A stretch of DNA of 64,000 bases, from contig CAXXPL010000001.1 of the NCBI GenBank assembly GCA_963674665.2, forward strand, positions 434,001 through 498,000. Reading direction: 5' to 3'. The position numbers were made by a program, and so were the translations under genes. The notes under the pieces are model-generated. The model saw only the letters and a program-made list of their open reading frames with translations, was not told the origin of the DNA and did not search any database. Shown one piece after another: positions 1 through 7,884 of this stretch (position 1 is the stretch's first letter; each line of letters starts with the position of its first letter). The DNA comes from G963674665 sp963674665. Lineage in GTDB: Bacteria > Desulfobacterota > Desulfovibrionia > Desulfovibrionales > Desulfovibrionaceae.

Positions 1-1704
1 GTGCAACCACACCGGGGGCAGCGGGGGGTGGTCCTCGAGGGTCCGCTCCGAGCAGATATAGTCGTGGGGCGCGATGGTCAGCAGGGTATAGGGGTACTCC
101 GGGTCCTTGTCCCGCAGGTCCGCGGGATCAAAGGTGGTCATGAACTCGAACTTGCCCGAGGACGTGGAGAATACGCCGTCAACATAGGGTGCCATGGGCG
201 CGTCCAGCCTGAAGGGTCCCTGGCGCAGTTGCTCCGGTGTGCAACCCTGCTCCCAAATGGGGGTGCAGACTTTTTCGAGCCAGACATCCCAGGCCTTGCG
301 GTACTGGCTGGCAAAGGAAAAGCGCTTTGATAGCTCCTGGAACATGTCGAAATTCGAGAGGCACTCCCCAAGGGGTTCGATGGCCTTGTTCACCGGCCCG
401 ACGTAGTTGTGGCCGTAGGTGGCCATGACGTCGTCCTCTTCCAGAAAGGTGGTGGCGGGGAGAAACACGTCGGCATGGTCAGCGGTGTCGTCCAGGAAGT
501 GGCCGTTGTAGACCACGAACTCGGTTTCCTTGAAGGCCTTGATGACCTTGTCCGAGTTGGGGGCCATGCATACCGGGTTGGCGGCGGTGCTGAAAATCAT
601 CCGGATTCTAGGATTCGTGGCGTTGAGGATTTCCTCGCCGATGCACGGCATGAGCAGCTTGCGGCGGGGGGGATTCAGCTCCTCGCCCCAGTACTGCTGG
701 TCATAGGGGCCGTACTCCTCGAAACCCTGGCTCACCCCGCCCCCTGGCACGCCAATGTTCCCGGAGATTGCGCCCAGGGCGTCTATGGCGCGGATGGACA
801 GGTGCGCGTGTTCGTGCCTGTGCATGCCCCAGCCCAACAGGATAGAGGTTGGGCGGTGGCGCAGCATGACCTGGGCCATGAAGTCCGCGTCCTCTTCCGA
901 AACCGCGCACCAGGAGCACAGCTCCGGAACGGTGTAGCGGTCCAGGATGGCGAGGTACTCCTCTGCGCCCACGGAGTTCTGCTTGAGAAAGCTGCGGTCC
1001 TCGCCGCCATGCTCCAGGATCAGCTTGGTAATGGCCATGGCCAGGTACACGTCCCGCCCTGGAATGGGGGCGATGTGCCTGTGCGCCAGGGCGGCGGACT
1101 TGTTCTTGAAGGGGTCCACGAGGATCACCGTGCCGCCGCGCTTGCGCAGGTCGCGGATGATGGGCACCAGGCTGATGTTGGTGGAGACCGGGTTGCGCCC
1201 CCACAGGATCATGGACTTGGAGTTGTAGTGGTCCAGGGGGTCGTGGGAGATGCGGTTGCCGAAATCCAGGTTCTGGGAACCCTGCCCCGTGCCACCGCAC
1301 AGGGAGCCGGTCAAGGTGGTCACGCCGCCGAACAGGTTGAAGAAGTATCCGTTCAGGAGCTTCAGGGCGGTGCGCTCGCCATACCCCTGGTAGTAGAGGA
1401 TGGCCTCGTTGCCGTCCTGGGCCGCGATTGTGTGCATCTTGTCCGCCACCAGGTCCAGGGCCTGATCCCAGGTGGCGCGCTCCCACTGGCCGTTGACCCG
1501 GATCATGGGGTACAGCACGCGGTCCTTGTGGTACACGCGCTTCACGTAGCGCAGGACCTTGACGCAGGATTTGCCCCTGGTGAGGGGGTGCTCTTGAGAG
1601 CCGGTGAGCTTCACCAGTTTGCCGTCCTCCACCCTGGCCTTCAGGCCGCAGGTGTTGGGGCAGTCCCGTGTGCAGGTGGTGTAAATTTCCTTATGCGACG
1701 GCAT
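1..1704 (-). CDS. Molybdopterin oxidoreductase (DMSO-reductase superfamily), 3' end outside window
   Basis: The frame is open from an ATG at 1704 to the left edge, 568 codons. It begins with a CxxxCxxxC motif (Cys11, Cys15, Cys19) and a later Cys in GKSCVK, the [4Fe-4S] site of bis-MGD enzymes. Family segments follow: ILWGRNPVSTN, ILVDPFKNKSA, SIRAIDALGAISGNIG and VFLPATTFLEEDDV. A Cys in GSLCGGTGQG lies where the family often has its Mo ligand. No Tat signal is visible, so a cytoplasmic enzyme is likely. The start overlaps the upstream radical SAM gene by 14 bases, so the two are probably translated together. The substrate cannot be told; formate dehydrogenase-like, thiosulfate/polysulfide reductase-like and hydratase-type members all share this fold. 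Confidence 0.9.
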   Translation of the reverse strand, partial: MPSHKEIYTTCTRDCPNTCGLKARVEDGKLVKLTGSQEHPLTRGKSCVKVLRYVKRVYHKDRVLYPMIRVNGQWERATWDQALDLVADKMHTIAAQDGNEAILYYQGYGERTALKLLNGYFFNLFGGVTTLTGSLCGGTGQGSQNLDFGNRISHDPLDHYNSKSMILWGRNPVSTNISLVPIIRDLRKRGGTVILVDPFKNKSAALAHRHIAPIPGRDVYLAMAITKLILEHGGEDRSFLKQNSVGAEEYLAILDRYTVPELCSWCAVSEEDADFMAQVMLRHRPTSILLGWGMHRHEHAHLSIRAIDALGAISGNIGVPGGGVSQGFEEYGPYDQQYWGEELNPPRRKLLMPCIGEEILNATNPRIRMIFSTAANPVCMAPNSDKVIKAFKETEFVVYNGHFLDDTADHADVFLPATTFLEEDDVMATYGHNYVGPVNKAIEPLGECLSNFDMFQELSKRFSFASQYRKAWDVWLEKVCTPIWEQGCTPEQLRQGPFRLDAPMAPYVDGVFSTSSGKFEFMTTFDPADLRDKDPEYPYTLLTIAPHDYICSERTLEDHPPLPPVWLH

Positions 1705-2665
1705 GATGCGTACCGATTCCTTGCGGGTTGAGGGACTGGAAAGCCTGGTGCTTCAGCGCCATGCAGCCGCCCTGACACAGGTGCTTGAACTCGGGGCAGG
1801 TGGCGCACTCGCTGTCGGTGTCGGCAAAGCGGACTGGGCGGACCATGTCCGCGAAATGGGCCATGACATCCCGCTCCCCTGAAAATGTGGTGATGTCGTC
1901 CACCATCACATCCTTGAGGGGCAGGCAGTAGGAGGCCGAGAGGTCCGGATGCAGGTCGATGGAGGGATGGCAGATGCCCGTGAACTTCATGGATATCCGC
2001 TTCATGTAGAGCCTGTCGGCCGGGTCCAGGTCGCAGAGCCGCACGCTGCAGTCGATGCCCGTACGGATGCCCTCGGCCTCGCAGTCCCGGGCGAATGCGA
2101 CGATGTGGGACATGAGCAGCCGGGCCTGCTCCAGGGCCACGAAGTCGTTGTCCGCTCCATTGGCGGGGCGGGAGACGTCGTAGCGCACGGCCTTGACGCC
2201 GAACTTCCGGGCACCCTCCAGCAGGTACTGATAGTCCCGGGTCTCCATGGTGAAATTTTTTGAAAAGGTCAGCCGCGTGCCCATGTCGGAGAGCAGCGCC
2301 AGGTTGGAGTGCAGCAGGTCGGACTGCGCCCCGGTGTACAAGGCCGGGTCGTTGTAGTTGACCACAAAGTTGTCCACGCTGGGGGCGAGACGCTCTGCCA
2401 GGGAATTGGAGAACAGGCCGTTGGTGAACAGGACCACGGCAATGCCCGCCTCGCGGGTGGCCTCGATCATCTCCGCCAGCTCAGGGTGCAGAGTGGGCTC
2501 CCCGCCGATGAACGCCACGGCGGGGAGGGATACCTTGCTCATCCATCCCAGGAGCTTGTCGAACGCCGCCGCCCCCATATCCTGAGGGTGGTCCTGGCGC
2601 AGGGGGCGTGCGAAACAGTACGGGCAGGCCAGGTTGCAGCGGTAGGTGACGAAGATGTTGATCAT
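1691..2665 (-). CDS. Radical SAM protein with SPASM-like C-terminal Cys cluster
   Basis: The 324-residue protein opens with a textbook CxxxCxxC cluster (Cys10, Cys14, Cys17; RCNLACPYCF) that would bind the SAM-cleaving [4Fe-4S] centre, followed by FIGGEPTLHPEL, a typical radical SAM GGEP motif. Near the C terminus the stretch CATCPEFKHLCQGGC resembles the auxiliary cluster of SPASM/Twitch maturases. Family members modify peptides or mature other enzymes. The gene sits between an Ntn acyltransferase (gap 36 bases) and the molybdopterin oxidoreductase (14-base overlap), so it may mature or feed the latter. That role is inference from position; the substrate is unknown. Confidence 0.9.
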   Translation of the reverse strand: MINIFVTYRCNLACPYCFARPLRQDHPQDMGAAAFDKLLGWMSKVSLPAVAFIGGEPTLHPELAEMIEATREAGIAVVLFTNGLFSNSLAERLAPSVDNFVVNYNDPALYTGAQSDLLHSNLALLSDMGTRLTFSKNFTMETRDYQYLLEGARKFGVKAVRYDVSRPANGADNDFVALEQARLLMSHIVAFARDCEAEGIRTGIDCSVRLCDLDPADRLYMKRISMKFTGICHPSIDLHPDLSASYCLPLKDVMVDDITTFSGERDVMAHFADMVRPVRFADTDSECATCPEFKHLCQGGCMALKHQAFQSLNPQGIGTHHAVA

Positions 2666-2701
2666 TGCGGTTCTATCCCAAGAGCGGCGCAGGCCAGGAG
2701 G

Positions 2702-3817
2702 TCATTTGTCCAGGGCCACGCGCTGAAAGTCGTTTTCGCAGGGGTTGCCCACACAGAGGTCCATCCACCCCTCGTCCGGGCGCATGATCACGGCGAAGAT
2801 GGTCTCGAAGGCGGTGTTCTCGCCCTCGCCCGAAAAACCGTGGGCGCAGATACAGCGGGGGTGGTTGGTGTGATCCCTGGTCAGCTCCTTGAGCAGCTCG
2901 GGGGTGACGCTTCCCTTGTTGCGGCGCAGGAAGTTGTCCGCCACCAGCTTGCGCACCATGCTGCCGCCGTGGCTGAGCCAGTTGGGGGTCTCGAAACGGC
3001 GCATGGTTGCGCCGATGTAGTGGTTGGTGTGGGCCATGGCGCCGACCGTGGGGTCGAATGACAGCAGGTCGTAGCTGGTGGCCGAGGTTTCGGCGCAGAA
3101 GGCCACGCCGTGCCCCGCAAGCTGGTAGTTCATGCCCGTGGCGCGGGAGCTGAAGATCACGGCGCCCAGGGCGTCGCCGATGCGCTGCGCTGCCAAGGCC
3201 TTGCGCATGATGCAGGGGTAGATCACGCCGGGGCGGGCGTCCGGAGCCACGATCTTGTTGATGACCGCGCCCACGCCCGCGCTGTTGAAACCGTTGAGGC
3301 CGAGAATGCCCGCCAGTGTTACGACCAGGGCCTCGGGTCCCTCGGGCGGGGTGATGCGCAGCACGGCCAGGTACTTCTCGTAATAGCGCTCCATGTCAAA
3401 GGTCTGGCCGATGTAGGCGTTTCCGTCGGCCGAGGCCTCGGAGGTCACGTTGAAGGTGGTGCAACCCCACAGCGCGTCGGGCAGTACCCGCCCTCCGACC
3501 CCGGGGGCACGCAGGTCTTCCAACTCGAGGAAGGTGTTCAGGTAGACGATGTCCTCGAGGTCCAGACCCGCGCCGTCGGCAATGCCGCGCATCTCGTCCA
3601 GCAGGTCCGGCGCGAATTTTTGCACGAAACCGATGTTGCGCATGCAAAAGGCCTTGAGGGTGTGATTGTCCACCTTGAGGCAGGCGTTGTTTTCTTGGTG
3701 CACCCGGGTAACGGAGGCGACGAAATCCCGAATGGAGGCCTTCAGGGCTTCGCCATGGGCCAAACCCATTTCATACGGTGACCCTTTGAGGTTGAGGAAA
3801 GGTATGGTGAGCGGCAT
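2702..3817 (-). CDS. C45-type Ntn hydrolase / acyl-CoA:6-aminopenicillanate acyltransferase-like
   Basis: The 371-residue protein has the C45 family layout: an N-terminal GSPYEMGLAHGEA segment, then a candidate nucleophile Cys119 in WGCTTFNV, then a DGNAYIGQTFDME strand. In this family the precursor self-cleaves before the Cys to expose an N-terminal nucleophile, and the mature enzyme moves or removes acyl groups on amines. Residues 1-118 would be the propeptide. The start is an ATG 11 bases after a GGAGC ribosome site. The gene lies downstream of the glutamine-synthetase-like gene and upstream of the radical SAM gene, consistent with amide-bond chemistry on a small amine, but the substrate is not deducible. 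Confidence 0.88.
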   Translation of the reverse strand: MPLTIPFLNLKGSPYEMGLAHGEALKASIRDFVASVTRVHQENNACLKVDNHTLKAFCMRNIGFVQKFAPDLLDEMRGIADGAGLDLEDIVYLNTFLELEDLRAPGVGGRVLPDALWGCTTFNVTSEASADGNAYIGQTFDMERYYEKYLAVLRITPPEGPEALVVTLAGILGLNGFNSAGVGAVINKIVAPDARPGVIYPCIMRKALAAQRIGDALGAVIFSSRATGMNYQLAGHGVAFCAETSATSYDLLSFDPTVGAMAHTNHYIGATMRRFETPNWLSHGGSMVRKLVADNFLRRNKGSVTPELLKELTRDHTNHPRCICAHGFSGEGENTAFETIFAVIMRPDEGWMDLCVGNPCENDFQRVALDK

Positions 3818-3840
3818 TCGTTGCTCCGTGATTGGTTAAG

Positions 3841-4060
3841 GCCTTGCGAGGGGGAAACCCTTTTTAACTGAGAGCCAGAATGTCTGACATTTTGTTGCTC
3901 GAAGTTATGGAAATGGTCACGCCGCAGGCGGGGCCTGGCGGTGTAACCGCCGGAGCGCGCCGTTAGGCCTTATGCGCTCCGATTGTCAAAAAAGGTTTTC
4001 CCCCTCGCGCTCCCCCTCCCAAACCTTTGAATGGGGAAAGGGGGCATTGGTTATTTTGCA
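3841..4060. repeat. Composite G-rich hairpin element (terminator family) with a long-range inverted repeat
   Basis: Positions 3846-3865 (GCGAGGGGGAAACCC then T-run) pair with 3988-4009 (AAAAAAGG, then TTTTCCCCCTCGC), about 120 bases apart. A second C-rich/G-rich hairpin lies at 4010-4050. The same motifs form compact hairpins at 7703-7845, 38103-38285 and 43645-43785. Here the outer stem is split by a block with its own palindromes (GGCGGT GTA ACCGCC). It lies between the glutamine-synthetase-like gene and the acyltransferase gene, where it could end or attenuate transcription. Confidence 0.6.
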
Positions 4061-4075
4061 TTTTTCAACTGCATG

Positions 4076-5452
4076 TCAGACGAGCTCCATGAAGTAGTCC
4101 CACTCCCAGGGATCCACGCGGTTGTTGAAATCCACAGTGCCGTAGTCCTCGAATTTTTCCTTGGCGGTCTCGACTTCGTATTTCTTGAGCGCCAGCATCA
4201 GCTTGACGAATTCCGGGTGCAGCACCTCATGCAGCTCGGTGTCCTGCTCAAAGGCCTTGATGGATTCCTCCAGGCTGAAGGGCAGCCTGGGCACGTCGCC
4301 GCGCTCGTAGGCGACGTCCATGATGGGATCAGGCAGTACGGGCTTGTTGCGTATGCCCGAGAGTCCTGCGGCCAGTGTGCTGACTGCCAGCAGATAGGGG
4401 TTGGTGCCGCCGCAGGCCAGGCGGTTTTCCAGGTGTGTGCTCTGCCCTCTGCAGCCTTTCAGGCGGATGCCCACGGTACGGTTCTCCATGCCCCATGTCG
4501 CACTGTGGGGGGCGAAGGAGTTCACGCGGTAGCGCTTGTAGCAGTTGATGGTGGGCGCTGTGAAAATTGAGTTGGCTGGAGCGTGCTTGAGCATGCCGGC
4601 CAGGAAGTCGGCGGCCAGTGGCGAGAGTCCGCAGGCGCCCTCGGGATCGTCAAAGGCGTTCTTTCCGGTCTCCTTGTCGATGAGGCTGATGTGGAAATGC
4701 GAGCCCGAGGCGCTGGAGGCGATGAAGGGCTTGGTCATGAAGGTGGCCATGTAACCGTGCTGCAGGGCGATCTCCTTGACGCCCATCTTGAACAGGAAGG
4801 CGGTGTCCGCGGCTGCCAGGCCGTCCTTGTAGTAGAGATTTATCTCCTGCTGCCCGGGACCGTGTTCGGAGTTCTGGGTGATGATCCGGACACCGGCCTC
4901 GTCCATCTTGCGCATCAGGTCGTAGGTGAACTCGATGTCGAAGTTGTTCTTCAGGGTGACGAAGATGGGCTGATCCTTGTAGACCGGCTCGCGGGTGTCC
5001 TTGTTCAGGACATAGAACTCGAATTCATAGCCCAGGCGGCAGATGTAGCCCATCTTGTCGAACTCATCGAGGAGCTTCTTGAGCAACAGTCGTGGAGAGG
5101 CCATGGCAGGGGTGCCGTCATACCAGTAGGGATCGATGGTGATGTTGGCGGTGTTGGGCACCCATGGGAGCACGGTGAAAGTCGAGAGGTCAGGGGTGGT
5201 GCAGTGGTCCGCGAAGGCCTTCTCCTCGGCGTAGCCGGTGCCGCTGGGGACCATGGATTGAATGTCCAGTCCGAGCAGTCCGCCGTAAAAGTTCAACCCA
5301 TCCTCGATGTAGTTCATGAAGCAGCCCACAGGCACGGTCTTGCTTCTGGAAACACCGTGGATGTCACCCTGCTCGAAGCGGATGAACTGGATGTCGTGGT
5401 CACGGATCTTTTTCTTGATGGCGTCAATCATGCCGCTCTTTGGGATAATCAC
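4076..5452 (-). CDS. Glutamine synthetase family ligase (gamma-glutamyl-amine synthetase-like)
   Basis: This 458-residue protein has the glutamine synthetase catalytic core: NSEHGPGQQEINL (metal and substrate site), FMTKPF, SGSHFHISL, NSFAPHSATWGMENRTVGIRL and a C-terminal ENRLACGGTNPYLLA. It is close in size to GS-II-like and PuuA-type enzymes, which ligate glutamate to ammonia or an amine using ATP. No adenylylation-loop tyrosine motif was recognised. The start is GTG at 5452, set by GGGAG five bases upstream. A sigma-54 promoter-like site lies at 5530-5545. Because an acyl/amide hydrolase follows, an N-glutamylated amine pathway is plausible, but true glutamine synthesis is not excluded. 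Confidence 0.93.
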   Translation of the reverse strand: MIIPKSGMIDAIKKKIRDHDIQFIRFEQGDIHGVSRSKTVPVGCFMNYIEDGLNFYGGLLGLDIQSMVPSGTGYAEEKAFADHCTTPDLSTFTVLPWVPNTANITIDPYWYDGTPAMASPRLLLKKLLDEFDKMGYICRLGYEFEFYVLNKDTREPVYKDQPIFVTLKNNFDIEFTYDLMRKMDEAGVRIITQNSEHGPGQQEINLYYKDGLAAADTAFLFKMGVKEIALQHGYMATFMTKPFIASSASGSHFHISLIDKETGKNAFDDPEGACGLSPLAADFLAGMLKHAPANSIFTAPTINCYKRYRVNSFAPHSATWGMENRTVGIRLKGCRGQSTHLENRLACGGTNPYLLAVSTLAAGLSGIRNKPVLPDPIMDVAYERGDVPRLPFSLEESIKAFEQDTELHEVLHPEFVKLMLALKKYEVETAKEKFEDYGTVDFNNRVDPWEWDYFMELV

Positions 5453-5529
5453 GGTTACTCCCAGTATTTTTTTAAATATGTTTAAGTTTGAAAGGTTTTC
5501 ATGTCATAAATGTTAATCGCAGCATTAAA

Positions 5530-5545
5530 TGCATCAGCCATGCCA
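5530..5545 (-). promoter_or_regulatory. Sigma-54 promoter candidate for the glutamine-synthetase-like operon
   Basis: On the minus strand the bases read TGGCATGGCTGATGCA, close to the consensus TGGCAC-N5-TTGCW, with the diagnostic GG and GC separated by exactly 10 bases. Transcription would start about 65 bases before the GTG at 5452. A sigma-54 activator gene (7885-9309) and a hybrid kinase lie next to it. Confidence 0.6.
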
Positions 5546-5642
5546 ATTAAACTGTATTTAGATAAATATTTAATTTATTTTATTTTATTCGATACGAGGG
5601 CTTGATTGGAAGGCAGGAGTGAGTATGGCTCTCACTAAAAAT

Positions 5643-5667
5643 TTAAAAATATGAGAATCATTTTTAA
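5643..5667. promoter_or_regulatory. Inverted repeat, possible activator site
   Basis: TTAAAAAT (5643-5650) and ATTTTTAA (5660-5667) are perfect 8-base arms with a 9-base spacer. The repeat sits about 120 bases upstream of the sigma-54-like promoter, a usual distance for enhancer-binding activators. The surrounding DNA is AT-rich, so chance is possible. Confidence 0.3.
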
Positions 5668-5835
5668 GAATTTGATAAGCATACTTTAGAAGATTTGTAA
5701 CTGTAAATTCATTATTTATAAATAGTTATCTAAGTATTGGGAGCGTTGACTTGTCTCTTGTCCTGGAGTAAAATTTGAATTTATCAATATTTGACAAATT
5801 TGTTTTAGAGGCGCTTTGTCTAATGGCGGAAATAT

Positions 5836-7680
5836 ATGGATAACCTGCGATGCCTTGCTGAAAACAGCCCGGATGCCCTGGCCGCGTTCACCAGGGAGCA
5901 CGAACTCCTGTTCGCGAACAGGCGCTTTCTGGATCTGTCGGCCAATGGCGCCGATGAAAAGGACATCGGACCCGGGGACGGCATTGCCGAACTCGGATTG
6001 CCCAAGGGCGTACGCTCCGACCTGGAGCAGTGCCTCGCGGCCGTGCTCCGCTCCGGAGAGGAGCGGCGCTTCACCTGCTGGGAGGTGCTGGGCAACACCC
6101 GGCACAGGCTTTCCGGCAGAGTGGTGCCTACTCCCGGCGGCGATTTCCTGGTGGAGATCCGGCTGACGCGCTCAGAGGCCGAGGACGGGCTGGACTCGGA
6201 AGCGGCCGGAACCAAGCTTTTCTTCGAGATCCTCGATCGCTTCCCCGCCTTTGTGTACATGCAGCGCCAGGACTACACCGTTGCCTATGCCAACAAGCGC
6301 GTCCGCGACCTCTACGGCAGGACAGAGTCGCGGCTGTGTTACGAGGTCTTCGGGGGGCGAACCTCGCCGTGCCCCACATGCCCCACATTCGAGGTCTTCA
6401 AGACCGGCAAGTCCGTGGAGTGGGAGTTCGTGGACGACATGGGGCGCACCTTCCATATCTACGACTATCCCTATGAGGATGAAACCGGCAAAGCCATGGT
6501 GGTGGAGCTGGGTATCGACGTCACCGAACTCAAGCGGGTGGAGAAGGAGCTCTTCGAGGCGCGGAAGCTCCGGGCCATCGGCGTTCTGGCCGGCGGCATG
6601 GCCCACGACCTGAACAACAACCTCGTGCCCATCATCTTCAACATCGACCACGCCCTGAACCGCGCCATGGACCAGACCAACCGGGACACGCTCTCCGAGG
6701 CCCTGCAGGCCGCCTACCGCGCCGCCAAGCTGGTGGAGCAGGTCCTGGAGTACAGCCGCCAGCACGATATCAAACGCTCCCATCAGGCGCTTTCTCACAT
6801 TGTGCGGCAGGAGGTGGACTCGTTTTCCGCCAAACTGCCCCAGGGCATCTCCGTGGACGTGGACCTGGGTGATGGCCAGGATGTCATTCTGGCCAACGAG
6901 GCGCAGCTGGCGCAGGTGCTGCAGAACCTGCTCAACAACGCCATGCAGGCAATGCCCGACGGGGGGGCCATCAGCATCTCCATGGGGAGATGCTCGGTGG
7001 AGACGCAACACAAGGCCCCGCACCCGGACCTCAAGCCCGGGAACTACGTGAGCCTGCGTATCTGCGACACCGGCAACGGCATGGAGCGGGAAAATCTCGA
7101 CAGAATCTTCGAACCCTTTTTCACAACCCGCAAAGGCAAGGGCGGCAACGGCATGGGCCTGGCACTGGTCTACGCCATCGTCAACAGCGGCGGCGGTTGC
7201 ATCAAGGTGGACAGCACCCCTGGCATGGGCACAAGCTTCACCCTGTACTTCCCCATGGTGTCGGGCTCGCCCTCGCACCCCATGCTCAAGGGGGAGCCCT
7301 GTATCCTGCACAGCCAGGGAGGGCGCATCCTGCTGGTGGACGACGATGCGTCCGCCCGCCAGGTCATGGCCCGAACCATGCGCGACGCCGGATTCACCGT
7401 GGACGAGGCCGGATCCGGAGCCCAGGGCATGGACTTGTTCACAAGCAACTCCGCGAATTACGGGCTGGTGCTGGTGGACCAGTCCATGCCCGGCATGACC
7501 GGACTCGCACTGGCAGAACGCATGCTGGCCCGCGCCCCCTCCACACGGATCGTCATCTGCACCGGATACGTGGAACCTGAACTCGAAACCCAGGCGCTTT
7601 CAGGGGGCGTGTCAGGATTCGCACTCAAACCCATGTCCCCCTTCGTGCTGGTGGACACCGTGCGTCGCCACTGCAGGTAG
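5836..7680 (+). CDS. PAS-PAS hybrid sensor histidine kinase with C-terminal receiver
   Basis: The 614-residue protein has no transmembrane segment. Two PAS-like regions (about 1-110 and 130-240) precede a HisKA box (VLAGGMAHDLNNNLVPII, about 250-275), a HATPase domain with NAMQAMPDGG, GNGMERE and GNGMGLAL, and a receiver (about 490-614) with phospho-acceptor Asp in LVDQSMPG. The second PAS has a CYEVFGGRTSPCPTCP cysteine cluster that recurs in variants in other kinases of this window and may hold a redox or metal cofactor. The start follows GGCGGA by five bases. It probably signals to the adjacent sigma-54 activator and so to the divergent glutamine-synthetase-like operon. Confidence 0.93.
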   Translation: MDNLRCLAENSPDALAAFTREHELLFANRRFLDLSANGADEKDIGPGDGIAELGLPKGVRSDLEQCLAAVLRSGEERRFTCWEVLGNTRHRLSGRVVPTPGGDFLVEIRLTRSEAEDGLDSEAAGTKLFFEILDRFPAFVYMQRQDYTVAYANKRVRDLYGRTESRLCYEVFGGRTSPCPTCPTFEVFKTGKSVEWEFVDDMGRTFHIYDYPYEDETGKAMVVELGIDVTELKRVEKELFEARKLRAIGVLAGGMAHDLNNNLVPIIFNIDHALNRAMDQTNRDTLSEALQAAYRAAKLVEQVLEYSRQHDIKRSHQALSHIVRQEVDSFSAKLPQGISVDVDLGDGQDVILANEAQLAQVLQNLLNNAMQAMPDGGAISISMGRCSVETQHKAPHPDLKPGNYVSLRICDTGNGMERENLDRIFEPFFTTRKGKGGNGMGLALVYAIVNSGGGCIKVDSTPGMGTSFTLYFPMVSGSPSHPMLKGEPCILHSQGGRILLVDDDASARQVMARTMRDAGFTVDEAGSGAQGMDLFTSNSANYGLVLVDQSMPGMTGLALAERMLARAPSTRIVICTGYVEPELETQALSGGVSGFALKPMSPFVLVDTVRRHCR

Positions 7681-7702
7681 GGAAAGAAAAGAAAGTGGGG
7701 AA

Positions 7703-7845
7703 GAGAAAGAACTTCCGGGAGGAACCCTTTTTTCAAAAGGGCTTCCCCCCGGACCCCCCTCCAAAAAAAATTTAACAAGTTATAGTTTTGGAAGGGGGAG
7801 CGCGAGGGGGAGAACCTTTTCCAAAAGGTTTCCTCCTCGCACAAC
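7703..7845. terminator. Three-hairpin G-rich terminator element
   Basis: Three consecutive stems are visible: GGAGGAACCCTTTT / AAAAGGGCTTCC (7719-7747), CCCCCCTCCAAAA / TTTTGGAAGGGGG (7754-7799) and GCGAGGGGGAGAACCTTTT / AAAAGGTTTCCTCCTCGC (7803-7840). The architecture recurs elsewhere in the window. It separates the hybrid kinase gene from the sigma-54 activator gene, so the latter probably has its own promoter or depends on read-through. Confidence 0.7.
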
Positions 7846-7884
7846 ATCTTTAAAATCTTAATCAATTGATGTGGATGGTATGTC

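Larger units (their letters stand above)
5453..5835. other. AT-rich divergent regulatory region
   Basis: This 383-base stretch separates the glutamine-synthetase-like operon (minus) from the hybrid kinase gene (plus) and is far richer in A+T than its neighbours. It contains a sigma-54 promoter-like site for the minus strand and an 8-base inverted repeat (both listed separately). The kinase start at 5836 is preceded by GGCGGA. I see no convincing sigma-70 hexamers for the kinase and no additional gene. Confidence 0.6.

Noticed and set aside
409..1731. A 440-codon plus-strand frame opposite the molybdopterin oxidoreductase
   Set aside because: Its product is Gly/Val/His-rich without any domain. 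The minus strand carries an uninterrupted, motif-rich oxidoreductase, so this frame is a codon-bias shadow, as are the other long antisense frames in this GC-rich window.
3955..3985. Integron attC-like core (GTTAGGC) near the hairpin element
   Set aside because: No matching RYYYAAC partner at a suitable distance and no integrase or cassette genes, so an attC site is not supported.
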